Of a DNA stretch of 64,000 nt, positions 24,582 through 33,788 are shown in pieces. The notes under the pieces are model-generated. The model did not search any database and was not told where the DNA came from. It worked only from the letters and a program-made list of their open reading frames with translations. A program made the translations under genes and the position numbers. The DNA lies in NCBI GenBank assembly GCA_032073245.1, contig DAMANX010000002.1, forward strand, positions 1 through 64,000, written 5' to 3'. Within the stretch, counting starts at the first letter, position 1; the number at the start of each line of letters is the position of its first letter. The stretch comes from QVMG01 sp032073245. Lineage in GTDB: Bacteria > Bacteroidota > Bacteroidia > Bacteroidales > Tannerellaceae.

Positions 24582-25847
24582 TTAAAATGCGTTTATTTCA
24601 TTGCTGATATGACGTATCCCAATCAAGCGATCATAACGTTCACTCATAGGGCGGTAATACAAAAATATCTGATATTCATTCTCTGTTTGAAAGTAATTGC
24701 CTTCAAATGTAGATGTAGAGCCTTGCTTTTTACCATTAGGGACAAATAGGTATTGGTAATTATACAGGCCTTGTTTAACGAGGCAAGTTTTTTCGTATAA
24801 TCCAGTTTCCTGATTGTATATCATACGGCTTCTTTCATCCAGAGCATTATTAAATAAATCACTACTGATATATACTTTTCCATCAAGAAGTGGAGGATTG
24901 TCAAGTGCAAAGTGAACAATATAGTAATCAGCCTGTGTATCAACATCAGTACAAGACCGGCAATTGACAATAAAACGTCCATTCTGATCACGGTCATATA
25001 TATAGGAACGGTTGGCACGTGAAGCATCCATCCTGAGAGTGACGTGATAATATGGATTATGGAAAGAAATATCTTCTACGCCCATTCCATTAAAGTTATT
25101 GCTCAAAAATTCGAATCGACGATATTCATTACCGGCTTCAAATATTAATTCACGTAAATTCGCGTATTCTATTTGTCTATTACTTATGTTAGAAGGCATT
25201 ATTCCGGTTACAGCATTATCGCGGCGATTGTTTTGATAGACAAACACCTTCAAATCTGATTGTGGATATGAGATGGGGAAGCGAGATGTGTTTACATTAA
25301 AATTTATCTGTTGATGAGATCGGTTTGTATCTATCAACGTATTGGATGTGATTCCTGCTGCAATATCTACTAATGGTTCCACTACATAAAAACAAGCTGT
25401 AAGTACTGGTTTTGATGGGTTGTTTTCTCTGTATATATTAACAACATAATTGCCTGATGTTTTTAGTCTTATATCATTATTCGGAATTCTTAGTTGATAA
25501 TTGGTGTAAGCTACTGTAGTACCCATTCCATTAGCAAAATCCTCAATAGGTAATCCATCAAAGCCATCCATGTATTCCAGTGGGATGAGCGAGGATTTCT
25601 TCCAATCGGCATCACAATGAATGACTGAGTAAGAGAAATATTGAAAGGCCGGATCCATTACATCAAAGTTGATTTCGATCTGATTATCTCCATTTAGCGC
25701 AATAATAGGGTCGGAGAGAGGTTCGCCTGCAACTTTTACTTGTAAGGTATTGATCATTTTATCAAAAACATTTGTTTGAAAAATGTCCTGGGCATTTAGA
25801 GAAAAAGAAAGTATAAAAGCCATAATTATCAGGCCTAAATATCTCAT
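24582..25847 (-). CDS. type 9 secretion plug-like protein (DUF5103)
   Basis: 421 residues from the Met at 25847. An upstream in-frame Met at 25868 is excluded because the -7 box (25873-25880) would place the transcript start at or after it. Residues 1-20 are a signal peptide (LILSFSLNAQ-type). The body is beta-rich and contains NPYYHVTL, CRSCTD and VKQGLYNYQYLF, matching the DUF5103 family, whose first domain is named for the Plug protein of the SprA translocon. It probably sits in the periplasm or outer membrane. No other T9SS gene is in the window, so a T9SS role is inference. Confidence 0.75.
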   Translation of the reverse strand: MRYLGLIIMAFILSFSLNAQDIFQTNVFDKMINTLQVKVAGEPLSDPIIALNGDNQIEINFDVMDPAFQYFSYSVIHCDADWKKSSLIPLEYMDGFDGLPIEDFANGMGTTVAYTNYQLRIPNNDIRLKTSGNYVVNIYRENNPSKPVLTACFYVVEPLVDIAAGITSNTLIDTNRSHQQINFNVNTSRFPISYPQSDLKVFVYQNNRRDNAVTGIMPSNISNRQIEYANLRELIFEAGNEYRRFEFLSNNFNGMGVEDISFHNPYYHVTLRMDASRANRSYIYDRDQNGRFIVNCRSCTDVDTQADYYIVHFALDNPPLLDGKVYISSDLFNNALDERSRMIYNQETGLYEKTCLVKQGLYNYQYLFVPNGKKQGSTSTFEGNYFQTENEYQIFLYYRPMSERYDRLIGIRHISNEINAF

Positions 25848-25872
25848 ATTCTTCGTTATTTCATTCATACGA

Positions 25873-25880
25873 CAAAATTA
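25873..25880 (-). promoter_or_regulatory. -7 box (TAATTTTG) for the plug-like gene; decides its start
   Basis: Minus-strand TAATTTTG, five bases from the more upstream Met (25868) and 26 from the chosen Met (25847). Confidence 0.6.
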
Positions 25881-25936
25881 TGGAATTTTTTCTTTAATTA
25901 TTTCCTTTCTTCTGCTATTAAGCATGAAAAAATGTG

Positions 25937-25944
25937 TATTTTTG
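25937..25944 (+). promoter_or_regulatory. -7 box (TATTTTTG) for the nqr operon; decides the nqrA start
   Basis: Exact TAnnTTTG match. It lies inside an upstream-extended open frame beginning at 25934, so nqrA starts at the ATG at 25979. Confidence 0.65.
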
Positions 25945-25978
25945 CGCCAAATTACAAAAAAACAATGTTAGTTGTATC

Positions 25979-27352
25979 ATGGCAAATGTGATTAAGATTA
26001 AAAAAGGTTTAGACATTCATCTCAAGGGCAAAGCCTCGGAGGTACTGTTAACCGGGAAGCCGAGCGCGACGTATGCCATCGTTCCCGATTCTTATAACGG
26101 TATTTATCCTAAAGTTGTTGCAAGAGTAGGTGATAAAGTCAAAGCCGGTTCTGTTCTAATGATTGATAAGAACCGTCCGGAGATCAAGTTTGTTTCGCCT
26201 CATAGTGGCGAGGTTATAGCCGTAAACCGTGGTGAAAAGCGTAAAGTGCTTAGCATCGTAGTGAAAGCAGACTTGAAAAACGAGTTCGAAGAATTTGGCA
26301 AAAAAAATGTTTCCTCTCTGAAAGCTGATGCGATTAAGGAAGCAATTCTGGATGCCGGTCTTTGGCCATTTATCAAGCAACGTCCGTATGATATTGTCGC
26401 TTCACCGACAGATACTCCACGGGATATTTTTGTTTCTGCATTTTATTCAGCACCATTGGCGCCGGACTTTGAGTTTGTGGTGCGTGGACAGGAAGCTGAC
26501 TTCCAGACAGGATTGGATGCATTAGCAAAATTAACCACCGGGAAAGTATATGTGGGTGTACGCCCAACTACTTCTTTGAAACTGAAAGGTGTAGAAGTGG
26601 TCGAGTTTGAAGGTCCACATCCTGCCGGAAATGTAGGAGTGCAAATTAATCACATTAAGCCGATTAACAAAGGAGAAACAGTGTGGACGGTAAATCCACA
26701 GGATGTAATATTAATAGGACGTATGTTCAACTTAGGTGTAGCCGATTTCACCCGTATGGTATTGCTTGCCGGATCGGAAATGAAAGAGAGAGGTTACGTA
26801 AAAGCCATCGCATGTTGTTCGATTGCAAGCCTTGTGAAAGGCCGAGTAGAAGAAGAAACTTATCTTAATGGATTCCAAGGACTGCGTCATATACGTATTA
26901 TTAGCGGTAATGTGTTATCAGGTACAAAAGTATGCCATTCAGATTATCTGATGGCCTATGACAATATGGTGACAGCTATTCCTGAAGGTGACGATGTAAA
27001 TGAATTTATAGGTTGGGTTATGCCTGGGTTTAATAAATTCAGTACAAGTTATACTTATCCAAGCTTTCTAATGGGCAAAAAGAGAGAGTATGATATTGAT
27101 GCCCGTATTCGTGGAGGAAAGCGTGCCATGATTATGTCTAATGAATATGATAAAGTATTCCCGATGGATATTCTTCCTGAATATTTATTGAAAGCAATCA
27201 TTACGTTTGATATTGACAAGATGGAGAATCTGGGTATTTATGAAGTGGCTCCTGAAGATTTCGCTCTTTGCGAATTCGTTGATACTTCTAAGATTGAAAT
27301 CCAGAAGATCGTCCGCAATGGATTAGATTTGCTCTACAAAGAAATGAATTAA
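25979..27352 (+). CDS. nqrA: Na+-translocating NADH:quinone reductase subunit A
   Basis: 457 residues from the ATG at 25979. NqrA is the peripheral cytoplasmic subunit of the sodium-pumping complex. The N-terminal barrel-sandwich region (IKIKKGLDIHLKGKA, then ATYAIVPDSYNGIYPKV) matches the family. It lacks membrane helices and cofactor motifs, as expected. First gene of nqrABCDEF; nqrB follows after 21 bp. Confidence 0.95.
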   Translation: MANVIKIKKGLDIHLKGKASEVLLTGKPSATYAIVPDSYNGIYPKVVARVGDKVKAGSVLMIDKNRPEIKFVSPHSGEVIAVNRGEKRKVLSIVVKADLKNEFEEFGKKNVSSLKADAIKEAILDAGLWPFIKQRPYDIVASPTDTPRDIFVSAFYSAPLAPDFEFVVRGQEADFQTGLDALAKLTTGKVYVGVRPTTSLKLKGVEVVEFEGPHPAGNVGVQINHIKPINKGETVWTVNPQDVILIGRMFNLGVADFTRMVLLAGSEMKERGYVKAIACCSIASLVKGRVEEETYLNGFQGLRHIRIISGNVLSGTKVCHSDYLMAYDNMVTAIPEGDDVNEFIGWVMPGFNKFSTSYTYPSFLMGKKREYDIDARIRGGKRAMIMSNEYDKVFPMDILPEYLLKAIITFDIDKMENLGIYEVAPEDFALCEFVDTSKIEIQKIVRNGLDLLYKEMN

Positions 27353-27373
27353 TAACACAAAAATTAGAATACA

Positions 27374-28576
27374 TTGAAAGCGTTAAGGAATTATCTCGAC
27401 AAGATTAAGCCCAACTTTGAAGAAGGTGGGAAGCTGGCGATGTTCCGTTCTGTATTTGAAGGATTCGAAACATTTTTATTTGTTCCGAGTGATACTTCAA
27501 AGTCAGGCGTACACATTCACGACAGTATCGACTCGAAGCGAACAATGACCATGGTAATCATTGCCTTGGTACCTGCTTTGCTTTTCGGTATGTACAATGT
27601 CGGATACCAGCATAATCTGGCCATTGGGGCGAATCCAGGGTTCTGGATGACTTTTATTTATGGTTTTTTGGCGGTACTACCTAAAATTGTAGTTTCGTAT
27701 GTTGTGGGGTTGGGTATTGAGTTTGTTGTAGCTCAGTGGAAAAAGGAAGAAATACAGGAGGGATTCCTGGTTTCAGGAATCCTGATTCCAATGATTGTGC
27801 CTATCGATACTCCACTTTGGATGATTGCTGTAGCAACAGCTTTTGCAGTTATCTTTGCGAAAGAAGTATTTGGCGGAACCGGTTATAATATATTTAATGT
27901 GGCGCTTGTAACGCGTGCCTTCCTGTTCTTTGCCTATCCGGCTGCTATGTCGGGTGACTCGGTATGGGTACGCACTGCAGATACATTTGGTATCGGCGGG
28001 GGACAAGTGGTAGATGCTTTCTCGGGAGCTACTCCACTCGGACAGATTGGTATTGCCGGAAAAGAATTGATTGGTTCATTCCAGACTGTAGACGTACTTG
28101 GAAATCCATTAACAACATGGGATATGTTTTTAGGCCTTATTCCCGGATCAATAGGTGAAACATCTGTTCTTGCAATACTTATTGGTGCTGCTATTTTGTT
28201 ATTAACAAGAGTAGCAAGCTGGAAAACTATGATTTCTGTATTTGTTGGGGGAGCAGCAATGGTTGCTATCTTTAACATGATAGGAACAACAGTTGTTATG
28301 ACTGTAAGCCCATGGGATCATATCTTTTTAGGAGGTTTTGCTTTTGGTGCTGTCTTTATGGCTACTGACCCTGTTACTTCGGCCCGTACCGAGACTGGTA
28401 AGTTTATCTATGGTTTCCTTGTAGGTGCTATGGCGATTATCATCCGCGTATTGAACCCAGGTTATCCTGAAGGTATGATGTTAGCTATCTTGCTGATGAA
28501 CGTGTTTGCTCCGCTTATCGACTATTATGTAGTGGAAGGTAATATTAACCGTCGCTTGAAGAGAGCTGCGAAATAA
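27374..28576 (+). CDS. nqrB: Na+-NQR subunit B
   Basis: A 400-residue membrane subunit starting at TTG (27374); no ATG or GTG fits near the homologous N-terminus (KALRNYLDKIKPNFEEGGKL). It has about ten helices. Thr220 in DAFSGATPLG is the site where FMN is attached covalently (Thr236 in Vibrio). It binds riboflavin and takes part in sodium uptake. The TTG start may lower its translation relative to its neighbours. Confidence 0.95.
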   Translation: MKALRNYLDKIKPNFEEGGKLAMFRSVFEGFETFLFVPSDTSKSGVHIHDSIDSKRTMTMVIIALVPALLFGMYNVGYQHNLAIGANPGFWMTFIYGFLAVLPKIVVSYVVGLGIEFVVAQWKKEEIQEGFLVSGILIPMIVPIDTPLWMIAVATAFAVIFAKEVFGGTGYNIFNVALVTRAFLFFAYPAAMSGDSVWVRTADTFGIGGGQVVDAFSGATPLGQIGIAGKELIGSFQTVDVLGNPLTTWDMFLGLIPGSIGETSVLAILIGAAILLLTRVASWKTMISVFVGGAAMVAIFNMIGTTVVMTVSPWDHIFLGGFAFGAVFMATDPVTSARTETGKFIYGFLVGAMAIIIRVLNPGYPEGMMLAILLMNVFAPLIDYYVVEGNINRRLKRAAK

Positions 28577-28594
28577 CTTGTAAATGAAAGAAAT

Positions 28595-29278
28595 ATGAAT
28601 AGAGATAGTAATATATATACCATCGTTTATGCTTCTGTTATGGTTATACTCGTAGCAGTGGTTCTGGCATTTACGTCTGAATCTTTGCGAAGCTATCAGA
28701 AGAAAAACGAGGATAATGATAAGAGACAACAGATTTTGCGTTCTATCAATGTACAAGCTACAGCAGATGAAGCAGAGGCAAAATACAATGAATTGATAAA
28801 AGATGCCTATATGGTAAACGAAAAGGGAGATAAAGTAGATGGAGATGCCTTTGCTGCTGATGTAGTTAAAGCATTTGCTGAAAATACTTATCCTGTTTTC
28901 GAGGCAAATGTAGATGGCCAGACCAAATATATCATGGCACTTGAGGGTGCAGGTCTTTGGGGACCGCTTTGGGGATATATCTCATTGGATTCGGATAAGA
29001 ATACCGTATATGGAGCGGACTTTAGCCATGCAGGTGAAACTCCCGGATTAGGTGCAGAAATAACTACTAAAAGTTTTAGTAGCCAGTTCTCCGGTAAAAA
29101 GATATTTATGAATAATGAATTTAAATCCATCGCTGTAGTTAAGCCAGGCAAAAGTGCTGTAGGACAGGATTATGTTGATGGAATCTCCGGAGGTACAATT
29201 ACAAGTCAGGGTGTAGATCACATGATATCCAACAGCTTGCGTGGTTACGTTAATTTTTTAACCTCTAATAATCAATAA
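28595..29278 (+). CDS. nqrC: Na+-NQR subunit C
   Basis: A 227-residue protein with one N-terminal helix (about residues 8-28) and a periplasmic FMN-binding domain. Thr201 in GISGGTITS is the covalent FMN site; the usual SGAT is SGGT here. GLWGPLWGYISLD and GETPGLGAEI are conserved in NqrC/RnfG. Confidence 0.95.
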   Translation: MNRDSNIYTIVYASVMVILVAVVLAFTSESLRSYQKKNEDNDKRQQILRSINVQATADEAEAKYNELIKDAYMVNEKGDKVDGDAFAADVVKAFAENTYPVFEANVDGQTKYIMALEGAGLWGPLWGYISLDSDKNTVYGADFSHAGETPGLGAEITTKSFSSQFSGKKIFMNNEFKSIAVVKPGKSAVGQDYVDGISGGTITSQGVDHMISNSLRGYVNFLTSNNQ

Positions 29279-29282
29279 CAAG

Positions 29283-29912
29283 ATGGGATTATTATCAAAT
29301 AAGAATAAAGAAGTATTGATCAGCCCTTTAAGCAAGAATAACCCTGTGATTGTACAGATGTTGGGTATTTGCTCTGCTTTGGCTGTGACATCAAAATTGG
29401 AACCGTCTATTGTTATGGGGATTTCTGTAACAGCGGTAATAGCTTTTGCAAATGTAATTATCTCACTATTACGTAATACAATACCAAACCGTATACGTAT
29501 TATTGTGCAGTTAGTAGTTGTTGCAGCACTGGTAACAATTGTAAGTGAAGTATTGAAAGCTTTTGCTTATGATGTAAATAAGCAATTGTCCGTCTTTGTG
29601 GGATTAATTATTACTAACTGTATCCTGATGGGACGCTTGGAAGCATTTGCTTTAGGTAATGGCCCTTGGGAATCATTCCTTGACGGTATTGGTAACGGAT
29701 TGGGATATGGAATTATACTGGTAATTGTCGGTTTTTTCCGGGAATTACTAGGCTCGGGAACACTTCTAGGTTTCCAGGTAATTCCTCAATCATTCTACGA
29801 TTTTGGCTACGTGAACAACGGTTTAATGATTTTGCCTCCTATGGCACTCATTGTTGTTGCGGTGATAATTTGGGTTCATCGATCCAGAAATAAGGAACTT
29901 CAGGAGAACTAA
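29283..29912 (+). CDS. nqrD: Na+-NQR subunit D
   Basis: A 209-residue integral membrane protein with six helices, related to RnfE. NNPVIVQMLGICSALAVTS at the start and NCILMGRLEAFA in the middle are family signatures; the latter Cys belongs to the half-cluster shared with NqrE that binds an intramembrane iron centre. It starts four bases after nqrC. Confidence 0.95.
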   Translation: MGLLSNKNKEVLISPLSKNNPVIVQMLGICSALAVTSKLEPSIVMGISVTAVIAFANVIISLLRNTIPNRIRIIVQLVVVAALVTIVSEVLKAFAYDVNKQLSVFVGLIITNCILMGRLEAFALGNGPWESFLDGIGNGLGYGIILVIVGFFRELLGSGTLLGFQVIPQSFYDFGYVNNGLMILPPMALIVVAVIIWVHRSRNKELQEN

Positions 29913-29939
29913 TGCGAAACTATTTAAACGAATAAAAGA

Positions 29940-30557
29940 ATGGAAGAAATATTAAGTACATTTGTACGTTCGATTTTTGTTGAAAACATGATTTTCGCAT
30001 ACTATCTGGGTATGTGTTCTTATCTTGCTGTTTCCAAAAATGTGAATACTGCATTAGGATTAGGTATGGCTGTTACATTTATTTTAGTTTGTACACTGCC
30101 TATTAACTATATGCTTGAGAATTATGTATTGAAAGAAGGGGCACTTACATGGTTAGGCCCTCAATTTGCATCTGTAAATCTGAGTTTCCTTGCTCTGTTG
30201 ATCTTTATCGCAATCATCGCTTCATTTGTACAATTGGTTGAGATGGTTATTGAAAAATATGCACCTGCATTATACTCTTCATTAGGTATCTTTTTACCTT
30301 TGATTGCTGTGAACTGTGCTATTTTGGGAGGCTCATTGTTTATGCAACAAAAAGCATTCGCAAATGTTGGCGTTGCTACTGTGTATGGATTAGGTTCGGG
30401 TATTGGTTGGTTACTGGCAATTGTCGGTATGGCTGCTATCCGTGAGAAGCTTGCTTACTCAGATATCCCTAAACCATTGAGAGGTCTTGGTATTGCATTT
30501 ATCATTACCGGTCTTATGGGTATTGGATTTATGTGCTTCTCAGGGCTTAACATTTAG
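29940..30557 (+). CDS. nqrE: Na+-NQR subunit E
   Basis: A 205-residue six-helix membrane protein, the inverted partner of NqrD and related to RnfA. IFVENMIFAYYLGMCSYLAV near the N-terminus and VNCAILGGSLFM in the middle supply the cysteines for the intramembrane iron site. Confidence 0.95.
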   Translation: MEEILSTFVRSIFVENMIFAYYLGMCSYLAVSKNVNTALGLGMAVTFILVCTLPINYMLENYVLKEGALTWLGPQFASVNLSFLALLIFIAIIASFVQLVEMVIEKYAPALYSSLGIFLPLIAVNCAILGGSLFMQQKAFANVGVATVYGLGSGIGWLLAIVGMAAIREKLAYSDIPKPLRGLGIAFIITGLMGIGFMCFSGLNI

Positions 30558-30584
30558 TATTAACGCATAAACAATTATATAAAG

Positions 30585-31844
30585 ATGATTATATTAATGT
30601 CAGGCGGACTTACAATCATGGCCGGAGCAGTTATATTCCTGATAATAACGCTGATTCTGGTAGGTGCATTGTTGTTTGCCAAAGCAAAACTGATACCATC
30701 AGGAAATGTCAAGATGGTAGTCAATGATGAGAAGGTCTTTGAGGTTCCGATGGGAAGTACTGTTTTGAATACACTTCAAAGCCAGGGTATTTTTCTTTCA
30801 TCTGCTTGTGGTGGTGGTGGTAGCTGTGGACAATGCCGCTGCCAGATTCCGGAAGGTGGAGGTAATATTTTGCCAACCGAAGTAGGCTTCTTCTCACGTA
30901 AACAAATTCAGGATAACTGGCGTCTGGGTTGTCAGGCCAAAGTGAAAGAAGATATGAAGATTACTGTGCCGGAAGAAGTATTCGGCGTGAAAGCATGGGA
31001 ATGTATAGTTGTATCTAATCACAACGTGGCTTCATTTATCAAGGAATTTACTGTAAAACTACCGGAAGGAGAAACAATGAACTTCCAACCAGGTAGTTAT
31101 GCGCAGATAGAAATACCTAAGTTTGATTTGAAATTTACAGAATTTGCAATTGAAGATCGCTTCAAGGAAGAATGGGATAAGTTCAAAATGTGGGATCTAG
31201 CCTGTAAGAATGAGGAAGAAACAACTCGTGCTTACTCAATGGCTAACTATCCTGCTGAAGGTAATATTATCACATTGAACGTACGTATTGCTACTCCTCC
31301 GTTTGATCGTAATACAGGAAGCTGGATGGCAGGGGTGAAGCCGGGTATTGGTTCTTCTTATATCTTTAACCTGAAACCAGGTGATAAGGTACAGATGTCA
31401 GGCCCTTATGGGGATTTCCATATCCTAGATACTAAACGTGAAATGTTATATATTGGTGGTGGTGCCGGTATGGCCCCATTGCGTGCACACTTATTACACT
31501 TATTCAAAACACTGAAGAGCGATCGTAAGGTATCTTACTGGTATGGTGCCCGTTCGAAGAGCGAAATTTTCTATGAAGAAGATTTCCGTGAAATCGAAAA
31601 GGAATTCCCGAACTTTAAGTTCAATATTGCACTTTCAGAACCACGTCCGGAAGATAATTGGACAGGTTATGTCGGATTTATCCATCAGGTAATTCTTGAT
31701 AACTATCTGAATGAGCATGAAGCTCCAGAAGATATTGAATATTACATGTGTGGTCCTGGCCCGATGTCAAGAGCAGCCGAAGGTATGCTCGACAGTTTAG
31801 GAGTACCACGTGAAATGATTCATTTCGACGATTTCGGAGCTTAA
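30585..31844 (+). CDS. nqrF: Na+-NQR subunit F, NADH dehydrogenase
   Basis: A 419-residue electron-input subunit: one N-terminal helix (about 8-32), a [2Fe-2S] ferredoxin domain with Cys75, Cys81, Cys84 and Cys116, an FAD domain (RAYSMANYP) and an NADH domain (YIGGGAGMAPLRAH). It oxidises NADH and starts electron flow through the complex. Last gene of the operon, followed by a terminator. Confidence 0.96.
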   Translation: MIILMSGGLTIMAGAVIFLIITLILVGALLFAKAKLIPSGNVKMVVNDEKVFEVPMGSTVLNTLQSQGIFLSSACGGGGSCGQCRCQIPEGGGNILPTEVGFFSRKQIQDNWRLGCQAKVKEDMKITVPEEVFGVKAWECIVVSNHNVASFIKEFTVKLPEGETMNFQPGSYAQIEIPKFDLKFTEFAIEDRFKEEWDKFKMWDLACKNEEETTRAYSMANYPAEGNIITLNVRIATPPFDRNTGSWMAGVKPGIGSSYIFNLKPGDKVQMSGPYGDFHILDTKREMLYIGGGAGMAPLRAHLLHLFKTLKSDRKVSYWYGARSKSEIFYEEDFREIEKEFPNFKFNIALSEPRPEDNWTGYVGFIHQVILDNYLNEHEAPEDIEYYMCGPGPMSRAAEGMLDSLGVPREMIHFDDFGA

Positions 31845-31874
31845 TTGTAAGTTTACATTGTAAAAATAAAATAG

Positions 31875-31909
31875 AAAAAGCTGCAGATTTTATAATCTGT
31901 AGCTTTTTT
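31875..31909 (+). terminator. intrinsic terminator of the nqr operon
   Basis: AAAAAGCTGCAGATT and AATCTGTAGCTTTTTT form a stem of about 15 bp with one mismatch and a short loop, ending in a T-tract. Confidence 0.85.
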
Positions 31910-32065
31910 GTTTTTCATTATCTCATTGCTTTTATCACCAGAAATAGCTGGATTTTCGGACAAAATCGAAAAAAAGTGATAAAAAACATGTTTTTCAATA
32001 ATATTATGCAGCATTTTGCGTTCTAACCACATCTAAGCTTATGTATTCATTTTAAATTAGTAATC

Positions 32066-32272
32066 ATGAAGCCTTTGATCTTATCGTTTTTCTTAGTTAT
32101 TTTAGCCTACTCTCTCTTTTTTGATAAAGAAAAAGATGAGAAGGAAGAGGTTACTCCCTCTACAATCAATACCCGATCTACTCACATCAACTCAACCGAC
32201 ACAACTATGAATGCCGACTCAATAATCTTTTATGCTAATAAATCTGTTGACCCTTACGAATTGAATTTCTAA
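32066..32272 (+). CDS. small membrane-anchored protein, unknown
   Basis: A 68-residue predicted protein. Residues 1-18 form a hydrophobic helix, followed by an acidic/basic stretch (DKEKDEKEEV) and a Ser/Thr/Asn-rich tail, presumably outside the cytoplasm. It has no family I recognise and no exact TAnnTTTG box upstream. Lying alone between the nqr terminator and a minus-strand gene, it could be spurious. Confidence 0.45.
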   Translation: MKPLILSFFLVILAYSLFFDKEKDEKEEVTPSTINTRSTHINSTDTTMNADSIIFYANKSVDPYELNF

Positions 32273-32370
32273 AAAACTATCTTTTTTGATATTATTGAAA
32301 TCAAAACCTCAATAGCCTTTGTCCACTATTTTCTTTCAAATAATGTCTTTTTGATAAATGAATATTCTGA

Positions 32371-32838
32371 TTATTTAGTTGGTGAGAAAGCTATTTCAGT
32401 ATAGTCAGGGATACTTTGAAGAAAAGTATAGGTTTGGGTTTCATAGTCAATTTTACAGCAGAAGTGATTCATGCCGTTGCTTACAACAAGGTATCTTACC
32501 TGGAGAGTCATATTATAACGTACAATTTGATCGAATACAGCGCTTGTTATCTCTATGGTGGGGGCTTTGTATTCCATAACCATTAAAGGCGCTAAAAATC
32601 GATCATAGACGATTGAGTCACATCGTTTCTTTGTATTGTTTAGTTTAATGGATATTTCATTGGCTAATAATTGCTGTGGATAGCCTTTTTCTGAGATCAG
32701 GTAATTAACAAAATGTTGCCGTACCCATTCTTCCGGAGTGAGAGCAACATATCTGCCACGAACAGCATCAAAAATAAAATATTTCCCTTCTTTTTCGGTT
32801 ACTTTAACCGGATATGTTGGTAGATTTAACGTGAGCAT
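32371..32838 (-). CDS. HsdR N-terminal-like (PD-(D/E)XK) protein
   Basis: A 155-residue single-domain protein resembling the N-terminal nuclease domain of type I restriction HsdR (HSDR_N_2). The likely PD-(D/E)XK residues are Asp74 (RCDSIVYD), Glu89 and Lys91 (VMEYKAP), in correct order and spacing. No helicase domain and no HsdM or HsdS gene lies near, so it is not a restriction system by itself. Orphans of this kind occur widely in Bacteroidales beside housekeeping genes; their function is unknown. It is divergent from amn, with a -7 box at 32925-32932. Confidence 0.8.
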   Translation of the reverse strand: MLTLNLPTYPVKVTEKEGKYFIFDAVRGRYVALTPEEWVRQHFVNYLISEKGYPQQLLANEISIKLNNTKKRCDSIVYDRFLAPLMVMEYKAPTIEITSAVFDQIVRYNMTLQVRYLVVSNGMNHFCCKIDYETQTYTFLQSIPDYTEIAFSPTK

Positions 32839-32924
32839 TTGCTATATTTGCTGATTAATACAGAAAATCAACCGGAGAAAAAACATTTAGCAAAAGCTAA
32901 TTTATCCGTTTGTTTATTTCAAAG

Positions 32925-32932
32925 CAAAGGTA
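32925..32932 (-). promoter_or_regulatory. -7 box (TACCTTTG) for the HsdR-N-like gene
   Basis: Minus-strand TACCTTTG, about 87 bp upstream of the start, immediately before the amn start on the other strand. Confidence 0.5.
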
Positions 32933-32939
32933 ATTATTT

Positions 32940-33716
32940 ATGAAAACAAAGCAAGAGATCGTAGAGAATTGGCTACCGCGTTATACAGAACGTAAGCTGG
33001 AAGATTTCTCAAAATATATTTTGTTGACAAACTTTACTAAGTATGTAGAATTATTTGCTGAGCATTTTAATGTGCCGATCTTTGGTTTAAAATCATCCAT
33101 GCCCAATGCCTCCGCAAATGGCATGACGATTATAAATTTCGGGATGGGTAGTTCTAATGCTGCAACCATTATGGATTTGCTTTCAGCTATAATGCCTAAA
33201 GCTGTTTTATTCCTTGGAAAATGTGGAGGTATAAAGAAGGTAAATGCATTGGGTGATTATGTTTTGCCGATAGCTGCCATTCGTGGAGAAGGGACATCCA
33301 ATGAATATTTACCTCCTGAAGTCCCGTCGCTTCCTGCGTTCTCCATGTTACGTGCTATTTCATCGGCGATTCGTGATTGTGGGAAGGATTACTGGACAGG
33401 AACTATCTACACAACCAATCGGCGTGTATGGGAATATGACAGTTCTTTCAAAGAATATTTGCAAAAAACACATGCTACCGGCGTTGATATGGAAACGGCT
33501 ACCCTTTTTACGGCCGGTTTTGCCAATAAGATTCCTACCGGAGCCTTGTTGATGATATCCGACAAACCATTGGAAGAAGACGGAGTTAAGACTCAAGAAA
33601 GTGATAAAAAGGTAACTCAGTTATTCGCTCATGAACATGTTGTTCTTGGCATAGAGACTCTACGACAAATTATCGATGAAAAGAAAACTATCCAACACAT
33701 CCGTTTCTCTTGGTAA
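32940..33716 (+). CDS. amn: AMP nucleosidase (short form)
   Basis: A 258-residue nucleoside-phosphorylase-fold enzyme that splits AMP into adenine and ribose 5-phosphate. GMGSSNAATIMDLL and LGKCGGIKKVNALGDYVLP bind the phosphate/ribose, and GVDMETATLFTAG holds the catalytic region. E. coli Amn is almost twice as long; this is the catalytic domain alone, normal for Bacteroidota. holA follows after 72 bp in the same direction. Confidence 0.92.
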   Translation: MKTKQEIVENWLPRYTERKLEDFSKYILLTNFTKYVELFAEHFNVPIFGLKSSMPNASANGMTIINFGMGSSNAATIMDLLSAIMPKAVLFLGKCGGIKKVNALGDYVLPIAAIRGEGTSNEYLPPEVPSLPAFSMLRAISSAIRDCGKDYWTGTIYTTNRRVWEYDSSFKEYLQKTHATGVDMETATLFTAGFANKIPTGALLMISDKPLEEDGVKTQESDKKVTQLFAHEHVVLGIETLRQIIDEKKTIQHIRFSW

Positions 33717-33788
33717 GAAAAACCCATATTAACTAATTGCTTAGTTTTTCATTTATAATTAAACATTTATCATTCATCATTAACAAAC

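Noticed and set aside
27773..28278. Minus-strand reading frames inside nqrB
   Set aside because: They lie antisense to a fully conserved gene, with Cys/Ser-rich composition typical of non-coding frames.
32379..32579. Plus-strand reading frame opposite the HsdR-N-like gene
   Set aside because: It is the mirror of a gene with clear family motifs and has no such motifs itself.
32371..32838. Type I restriction-modification system
   Set aside because: Only an HsdR-N-like domain is present; there is no helicase domain and no HsdM or HsdS gene.
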